Source: Acetivibrio alkalicellulosi
GTDB taxonomy: Bacteria > Bacillota > Clostridia > Acetivibrionales > Acetivibrionaceae
DNA: 64,000 bases
NCBI GenBank assembly: GCA_008125075.1
Contig: VLTH01000003.1
Span: 344,035 to 408,034 of the forward strand
Reading direction: 5' to 3'
The position numbers and the translations under genes are program-made. Below the pieces are notes generated by a model. The model saw only the letters and a program-made list of their open reading frames with translations. It made no database searches and was not told the origin of the DNA. Numbering within the stretch: the stretch's first letter is position 1; the number at the start of each line of letters is the position of its first letter. This document shows, piece after piece, positions 59,236-64,000 of the stretch.

Positions 59236-59721
59236 GTGAAAATATATGTATATCCAGGAAGTTTTGATCCTGTAACAAATGGCCATTTAGATATTATTCA
59301 GAGGGCATCAAAATTGTGCGATAAGTTAATAGTGGCAGTTTTGGTTAATAGTAGCAAGAAACCATCTTTCTCACTAATGGAGAGGGTAGAGTTATTAGAA
59401 TGTGCATTAAAAGACATACGTAATGTTGAAATTGAGAGTTTTACAGGACTTTTAATAGATTTTATGAAAGAGAAAAGGGCTTCAGTTATTATTAAAGGTC
59501 TAAGAGCAGTATCTGATTTTGAATATGAGCTTCAAATGGCTTTACTCAATAAAAAACTTGATTTGGACATAGAGACTTTATTTATGATGACAAATATTAA
59601 TTACTCATTTTTAAGCTCTAGTTCTGTTAAGGAACTAGCAAGAAATAATGGCAATATTGATGGTCTTATTCCAGATTGTATAAAAGACAAAGTAATGGAG
59701 AAATTTAAATTGCACCACTAG
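59236..59721 (+). CDS. coaD: Phosphopantetheine adenylyltransferase
   Basis: Penultimate step of CoA synthesis: ATP + 4'-phosphopantetheine to dephospho-CoA. 161 residues. [18 protein letters not shown] contains the (T/H)xGH nucleotidyl-transfer motif; [21 protein letters not shown] and the SSSSVKELA adenine-binding segment (ISSTxV-like) match. GTG start at 59236 with AGAAGG upstream. It shares the pathway with coaBC in this window. Confidence 0.96.
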   Translation: MKIYVYPGSFDPVTNGHLDIIQRASKLCDKLIVAVLVNSSKKPSFSLMERVELLECALKDIRNVEIESFTGLLIDFMKEKRASVIIKGLRAVSDFEYELQMALLNKKLDLDIETLFMMTNINYSFLSSSSVKELARNNGNIDGLIPDCIKDKVMEKFKLHH

Positions 59722-59727
59722 CTTTTT

Positions 59728-59824
59728 GGAATGATGAGGATATAACTTCCACTGCTATTTTACCACAGGCCGTATTTGTTACAAAATAGGCTACATCAAA
59801 AGGAGAAGTGATGTTCAATATTCC
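59728..59824 (+). repeat. F1 repeat downstream of coaD
   Basis: GGAATGATGAGGATATAACTTCCACTGCT at the left and AGAAGTGATGTTCAATATTCC at the right are inverted, with CAGGCC...AAAATAGGCTACATCAAA inside, a diverged F1 copy. Confidence 0.6.
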
Positions 59825-59864
59825 TTAATTAAAAGATAAAAATAAAGTTTGGGAGGGATTGAAA

Positions 59865-60302
59865 ATGGAGATACTTGCTATTTTAGAGACGTTAGAGGAT
59901 CTTATTGAAAAGAGTGTAAGTGTACCTTTTTCAGGCAAGTGCATGGTTGATAAAGAAGAAATTCATGAAATTATTAAAGAAATAAGATTAAAGCTTCCTG
60001 ACGATCTTAAACAGGCAAAGTGGGTAAAGGAAGAGAGACAGAGGATTCTTTTAGAAGCCCAGAAAGAAGCTAACGATATTGTAAAAGATGCAGAGAATCA
60101 GATTTCAGCTTTAGTAGACGAACATGAAATAACAAAAAAAGCATATGACCAGTCTAATGAAATTATATCTAATGCTCAAAAGAATGCTAAGGAGATAAGA
60201 CTTGGTACAAAGGAATATGCCGACAGTGTTTTAAACAAGGTTGAAGAAATCTTAGGAGAAACACTTGAAGTAATAAAGGCAAATAGAAAAGAGTTAAAAT
60301 AA
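59865..60302 (+). CDS. Hypothetical coiled-coil protein (ATPase-stalk-like)
   Basis: About 145 residues. A short N-terminal region (LAILETLEDLIEKSVSVPFSGK) conserved in clostridial homologues is followed by a long charged helix with Ala/Glu/Lys heptads (ILLEAQKEANDIVKDAENQI, NAQKNAKEIRLGTKEYADSV). The pattern resembles the stalk (E/H) subunits of V/A-type ATPases, but no ATPase genes are near; it may be a divisome or sporulation scaffold. ATG 59865 with GGGAGGG 7 bases upstream; TTG 59859 is the alternative. Confidence 0.7.
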   Translation: MEILAILETLEDLIEKSVSVPFSGKCMVDKEEIHEIIKEIRLKLPDDLKQAKWVKEERQRILLEAQKEANDIVKDAENQISALVDEHEITKKAYDQSNEIISNAQKNAKEIRLGTKEYADSVLNKVEEILGETLEVIKANRKELK

Positions 60303-60365
60303 GAGTTTTATATTAATCATAGATGGATTGTTTTTGCATTTTTTCTGATGCAAATTTATAAAGTT

Positions 60366-60881
60366 TTAAGGGTGTATTTCAAAGTCTAAATTTTTTAACA
60401 GTGTATCTGTATTAGCGTTAAAGGAATAAAAAAGCGGTCTTTTTTTGTGATCAAGAACAAGTAAATAGGGAGAGGTATCTTCTTTAGGAAATACAATATA
60501 AATTTCGCTTAAAATATCATCTAGCCATTGATTTTTAACAGCCAGGGAAGGTTGCAAAGGTATTTTGATAATGTAACCTTTGTCTGGAATTGCACTTACC
60601 TTTGGGTACATTCCAGTAATTGTTTTAAGATATTCTATAGACTCATTATAAGTAATCTGATTTGCTGGTAGTTGTTTTATTACTTGACCTTTATCTATAT
60701 CAAAAATTTCAACATAATTGTTTTCCTCAGGGGAAACAATTGCAAAAGTCATAAAAGCCACTTTGTATTCTTCTTTCATGCCTATATTTTGAAAATGATT
60801 AATAATAGCAAATATTGAACAAAACAACATAACTAGAGATACAGATATTTTAATTTGCTGTTTGTTAATTTTAAACATCAT
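60366..60881 (-). CDS. Hypothetical membrane-anchored protein
   Basis: Not recognised. 171 residues with one N-terminal transmembrane helix (about 11-29, ISVSLVMLFCSIFAIINHF) and a beta-rich extracytoplasmic part (VAFMTFAIVSPEENNYVEIFD, YIIKIPLQPSLAVKNQWL). AGGAGGTGAA precedes two adjacent ATGs (60881 and 60878); either may start. It is downstream of ylbJ on the same strand and could belong to its transcript. Confidence 0.65.
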   Translation of the reverse strand: MMFKINKQQIKISVSLVMLFCSIFAIINHFQNIGMKEEYKVAFMTFAIVSPEENNYVEIFDIDKGQVIKQLPANQITYNESIEYLKTITGMYPKVSAIPDKGYIIKIPLQPSLAVKNQWLDDILSEIYIVFPKEDTSPYLLVLDHKKRPLFYSFNANTDTLLKNLDFEIHP

Positions 60882-60959
60882 TTCACCTCCTGTACTTATT
60901 TATTAAGTGAGTTAAGTTTTTATTCCATATTTTTTATAAATAAGAGTAAAACAACTAAG

Positions 60960-62225
60960 TTACAATTGCTTATTTCTAAATATAAGTATTACAAACAAAG
61001 ACATAAAAGCCATAAAAACAATAAGAAAAATAGATATCATCACGTTATAACATGAGATAAAAAAGTATTGATGCCAGTTTAGCTGGTAGGAGGAGTCTAT
61101 TATTCTAAAAACAGGCTGGCTACCAGAGGGGACAATGTCCAGCAGTTTTATTGCAATGAAGATATAAATTGCAGAGAGTATACCTTGAAGGAATTTACCA
61201 AAGAGATAAGGTTTTATACTTATGTCTGTTTTGCTTATTATGCTGTAAACCTGTGAGTGTATACAAATACCAGCCCAACCCATTATCATACTTACAGACA
61301 TGAGTTTATAGAGTAGTGGAACATTGGCATTGCTGGCTAAGTAAGTACCAGTTGTTATTTCAAAAAAACCGCTTAGAAGGGCATTTATTAAATCTTTGTC
61401 TATCCCTAAAATAAATGAAATAACTTTTGAAATAGATAAAAAAATACCTATGTTGTTTAAAATATTTATTATAACAGAAAAAAGAATAATGAATCCACCT
61501 ATTGTTATCATTATACCAATTGAGTTTTTAATTGCATCACCTATCATTTCACCAGGATTAATGGCTACTTCCACATTGCTAGTGATACTATTTTTAAATT
61601 TCATTAGAAGGTCTCTTTTGTATTCAGTTTTTCTAGACCCTCTTTCTTTACCATAAAATCGAAATAACACTCCTACAGTAAGGCTTGCTAATATATGGCA
61701 GCTAAGAAGCAAAAGTCCTAGGCCAGGCGCCTTAAACATACCTACAGCAACAGCCCCTACTATAAAAAGGGGGCCTGAATTGTTTGTAAAGGCAAGTAGT
61801 CTTTCAGCTTCATATTTAGAAAGAAGCTTTTTTTCTCTCATGCTTACTGTTATCCTTGCACCAACAGGGTATCCGCTGGTTAATCCCATAGCTAGGGCAA
61901 ATGAACCACTTCCAGGCACATTGAAAAGTGGACGCATTATAGGCTCTAACAGTATACCTATAGATTTAATAAAACCTGTTTTACTGAGGATTTCTGATGC
62001 GACAAAAAAAGGAAATAGCGATGGAAATACAACCTTTAAGAAAAGGGTTAATCCATTATGAGCTGATTGTACAGAAGAGTTTGAATAAACAACAAGTAAT
62101 AATATAAAAACAACACATACTATAGGAAAGAAAAAGGATTTTATATAAATTATATATGAAGTTTTACCTAAAAAAAAGAATATAATTAGTGATGACAATA
62201 TTATAATAAAAATGTATAAATCCAT
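60960..62225 (-). CDS. ylbJ: Sporulation integral membrane protein YlbJ
   Basis: Polytopic membrane protein required for sporulation in Bacillus, with nucleoside-transporter 'gate' motifs. 421 residues and about eight to ten hydrophobic helices. Diagnostic segments: LFLKVVFPSLFPFFVASEIL, FNVPGSGSFALAMGLTSGYPVGARI, LLAFTNNSGPLFIVGAVAVGMF and FEITTGTYLASNANVPLLYKL. In B. subtilis ylbJ also lies near rsmD (ylbH) and coaD (ylbI), matching the neighbourhood here. Confidence 0.9.
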   Translation of the reverse strand: MDLYIFIIILSSLIIFFFLGKTSYIIYIKSFFFPIVCVVFILLLVVYSNSSVQSAHNGLTLFLKVVFPSLFPFFVASEILSKTGFIKSIGILLEPIMRPLFNVPGSGSFALAMGLTSGYPVGARITVSMREKKLLSKYEAERLLAFTNNSGPLFIVGAVAVGMFKAPGLGLLLLSCHILASLTVGVLFRFYGKERGSRKTEYKRDLLMKFKNSITSNVEVAINPGEMIGDAIKNSIGIMITIGGFIILFSVIINILNNIGIFLSISKVISFILGIDKDLINALLSGFFEITTGTYLASNANVPLLYKLMSVSMIMGWAGICIHSQVYSIISKTDISIKPYLFGKFLQGILSAIYIFIAIKLLDIVPSGSQPVFRIIDSSYQLNWHQYFFISCYNVMISIFLIVFMAFMSLFVILIFRNKQL

Positions 62226-62386
62226 GTGACACCTAGTAAAAAATAAGTTTCTACTAGGATTGTATTAAATTTTTCTTTGAATATTCCATTTATCTTGTAT
62301 TTAATCTTGAAGATGACTACTTGCGCATTGTTGCCATATGATATAATAGAAGAATGTAAATACCATATAAAAACGGAGGTTGAACT

Positions 62387-62866
62387 ATGAGATATATAGT
62401 TAGACAAAAGATTTTTTCGTTAAGGGATAGCTTTACAATTAAAGATGAATTTGAAAATGATGTTTACATTGTAAAAAGTCAGCTTTTATCATTTGGTAAT
62501 AAGCTTAGAATTTTTGATACACAGGAAAATGAGTTGTGTTTTATTGAGCAGCAACTTTTTAGGCTGATGGCAGAGTACAACATTTATACAGAAGGTGAGC
62601 TCAGTGCTACCGTTAAGAAAAAGTTTGCACTATTTAAAAATGATTTTGATATTACATCTTCAAAAGGACAGTATTATGTTGATGGCAGTCTTTTTGCATA
62701 TGAATTCAATATATATAAAGATGGTAAGTTGGTTGGAAGTGTTTCAAAAAAGTATTTTTCTTTTAGTGACACATATGGAGTTGAAATAAATGATGAGGAG
62801 GATCAACTGTTAATACTGGCACTGGTAATTGTTATTGATATGGTATGCCATAATAATAAAAACTGA
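62387..62866 (+). CDS. LURP-one-related / YxjI family protein
   Basis: 159 residues with the LURP-one beta-barrel fold related to phospholipid scramblases: MRYIVRQKIFSLRDSFTIKDEFEN, VYIVKSQLLSFGNKLRIFD, DGKLVGSVSKKYFSFSDTYGVEIN and a hydrophobic C-terminal helix (LLILALVIVIDMVCH). Biochemical role unknown. CGGAGG lies 9 bases before the ATG. Divergent from ylbJ, 100 bases upstream of degS. Confidence 0.85.
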   Translation: MRYIVRQKIFSLRDSFTIKDEFENDVYIVKSQLLSFGNKLRIFDTQENELCFIEQQLFRLMAEYNIYTEGELSATVKKKFALFKNDFDITSSKGQYYVDGSLFAYEFNIYKDGKLVGSVSKKYFSFSDTYGVEINDEEDQLLILALVIVIDMVCHNNKN

Positions 62867-62965
62867 AAAATACATTATATTACTGTAAAAAAACAGAGGA
62901 TTTCTTCGATAAATGTAGAATATAAATAATAATCATTAGTCAAAATATACGGTGAGGTTATCAAA

Positions 62966-64000
62966 GTGGCTAACTTAAAAGTCGATATTTCAAATTTGGA
63001 CAGAATAATAAAAAAAACTGTTGAAGCCATTAATGACAGTAAGTCAGAATTATATGATATAGCAGAAGGTGCAAGAAGCGAATGTAAAAGTCTTGAACAA
63101 GAGCTTGATGAATTAAAAAAACTTGCTCAGGAAACTATGGAAAAGGTAAGTTTTCTTGAGGTTGAACTAAAAGAAAGTAAAAAAGAACTAATGATAGTAA
63201 GTAAAAATCACGATAAATATTCTGAAGCACAAATTAAAAAAGCATATGAGAAAGCCGACAGATTGCGAATGGATCTTTTGATTAAGAAGGAGCAGGAGCA
63301 GTACTACATAAAAAGAAGGAATGACTTGGAAATACGACTAAATGAATCTTATAAAACGGTTAAAAAAGCAGATAATCTTATTTCGCATATTGGAGTATCT
63401 TTAGGATATTTAACTGGAGATTTAAATGATGTAAGTGAGCAGCTTGAAGATATTCAGCAAAGACAGATGCTTGGTATTAAAGTAATAAAAGCTCAAGAAG
63501 AAGAGCGACAAAGAGTAGCAAGGGATATACATGATGGACCAGCTCAGTCTATGTCAAACATTGTTCTTAAAGCAGAAATATGTGAGAGATTGGTAGAATC
63601 TGAGCCGGACAAAGTTAAAAGTGAGCTGAAACTTTTAAAATCAGTAGTAAGGGAGACACTTCAAGATATAAGAAGGATAATTTATAATTTAAGACCAATG
63701 TCACTAGATGACTTAGGCTTAATACCAACACTTCAAAGGTATATTACAACATATCAGGAAGAATCGGGAACGAAGGTTTCGTTTAAAACAAGAGGATTTT
63801 TTGAAGATATAAAGCCTATGATTTCCTTGACAGTTTTCAGGCTTGTTCAAGAAGCTATCAACAATATAAAAAAACATGCTCAAGCTAATAATGTAACAAT
63901 AAACCTTGAAACAAATAATAAGGAACTCAAACTTATTATATTTGATGATGGAAGGGGCTTTGACACAAGTATCTTAACAATAAACAGCGATAATACAGAT
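62966..64000 (+). CDS. degS: DegS-type cytoplasmic sensor histidine kinase (3' truncated)
   Basis: Kinase of the DegS/DegU system controlling exoenzymes, motility and competence in Bacillus. GTG 62966 with GGTGAGG 8 bases upstream; the frame stays open to the window end (345 codons). No transmembrane segment; a long N-terminal coiled coil (1-~165) is the DegS sensor domain. HisKA_3 with QRVARDIHDGPAQ places the phospho-acceptor at H189, the same number as in B. subtilis DegS. NLRPMSLDDLGL and the HATPase N box EAINNIKKHA and FDDGRGFD follow. degU is expected just beyond the window. Confidence 0.93.
   Translation, partial: MANLKVDISNLDRIIKKTVEAINDSKSELYDIAEGARSECKSLEQELDELKKLAQETMEKVSFLEVELKESKKELMIVSKNHDKYSEAQIKKAYEKADRLRMDLLIKKEQEQYYIKRRNDLEIRLNESYKTVKKADNLISHIGVSLGYLTGDLNDVSEQLEDIQQRQMLGIKVIKAQEEERQRVARDIHDGPAQSMSNIVLKAEICERLVESEPDKVKSELKLLKSVVRETLQDIRRIIYNLRPMSLDDLGLIPTLQRYITTYQEESGTKVSFKTRGFFEDIKPMISLTVFRLVQEAINNIKKHAQANNVTINLETNNKELKLIIFDDGRGFDTSILTINSDNTD

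Overview
The window reads as chromosomal DNA of an AT-rich, anaerobic, spore-forming, cellulosome-producing clostridium of the Acetivibrio/Hungateiclostridium type (Clostridium cluster III). The evidence is two GH9 proteins with type I dockerins, a type II cohesin/SLH anchoring scaffoldin next to pyruvate phosphate dikinase, sporulation genes (spoVM, ylbJ), a DegS-type kinase, an RpoN gene, Na+-pump decarboxylase subunits and an ApgM-type phosphoglycerate mutase. The species was not determined. No prophage, CRISPR array or complete insertion sequence is visible.

Layout. 1-7.5 kb: housekeeping genes dnaJ (5' truncated), prmA, rsmE, a CheY-like regulator, yicC, remA, rpoZ, coaBC and glyS; gmk is missing from its usual place between remA and rpoZ. 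7.6-14.3 kb: ppdK, then a secreted beta-propeller protein, an SdbA-like anchoring scaffoldin and tRNA-Gln(CUG). 14.4-20.7 kb: hypothetical genes, a cupin, a two-gene minus-strand SH3b operon, a PIN-PhoH ATPase and a GT4 glycosyltransferase. 21.3-26.8 kb: tandem CelK/CbhA-like GH9 paralogues. The first keeps every catalytic residue; the second has lost both DAGD aspartates, the acid glutamate and the HHR arginine but keeps its CBM4, Ig-like and dockerin modules. 27-36 kb: RNase J, a corrinoid methyltransferase homologue, a LysM protein, tmcAL, a lipoprotein, an L25-like protein, cobT and a zinc-ribbon membrane protein. 36-44.5 kb: 5-FTHF cyclo-ligase, rpoN, an isolated large serine recombinase, apgM, a Fur-family regulator, a KDPG-aldolase-like protein lacking the Schiff-base lysine, and oadB/oadG. 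45-54.5 kb: a two-component system, HtrA, an HD-GYP protein, glgA, nth and a GAF-GGDEF cyclase. 54.6-64 kb: spoVM (23 codons), rpmB, recG, rsmD, coaD, ylbJ, a LURP-one protein and degS (3' truncated).

Much of the intergenic DNA consists of at least five families of small non-coding repeats, called F1 to F5 here. F1 is a ~100-bp palindrome ending in GGAACGCTGAAA. F2 is a ~200-bp element with ~40-bp imperfect terminal inverted repeats, one copy of which has a perfect 9-bp target duplication. F3 is a ~65-bp double hairpin, found once inserted inside an F2 copy. F4 is a hairpin family sharing GTGAACTCGTTTAG and CAGGTGGAG. F5 is a composite built of AGACATTCAT...ATGAATGTCT and an ATTCT...AGAAT hairpin. 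In several places the repeat begins inside a gene's stop codon. Two genes, coaBC and rsmD, appear to use the rare start codons ATT and ATA.

How the genes fit together: the GH9 pair would load through type I dockerins onto a primary scaffoldin encoded elsewhere, which would be tethered to the cell surface by the type II cohesin/SLH protein. PpdK, ApgM, GlgA and the OadB/G pump fit the atypical glycolysis, glycogen storage and Na+ energetics known in these bacteria. Boundaries, identities and functions are by eye; no alignments or searches were run.
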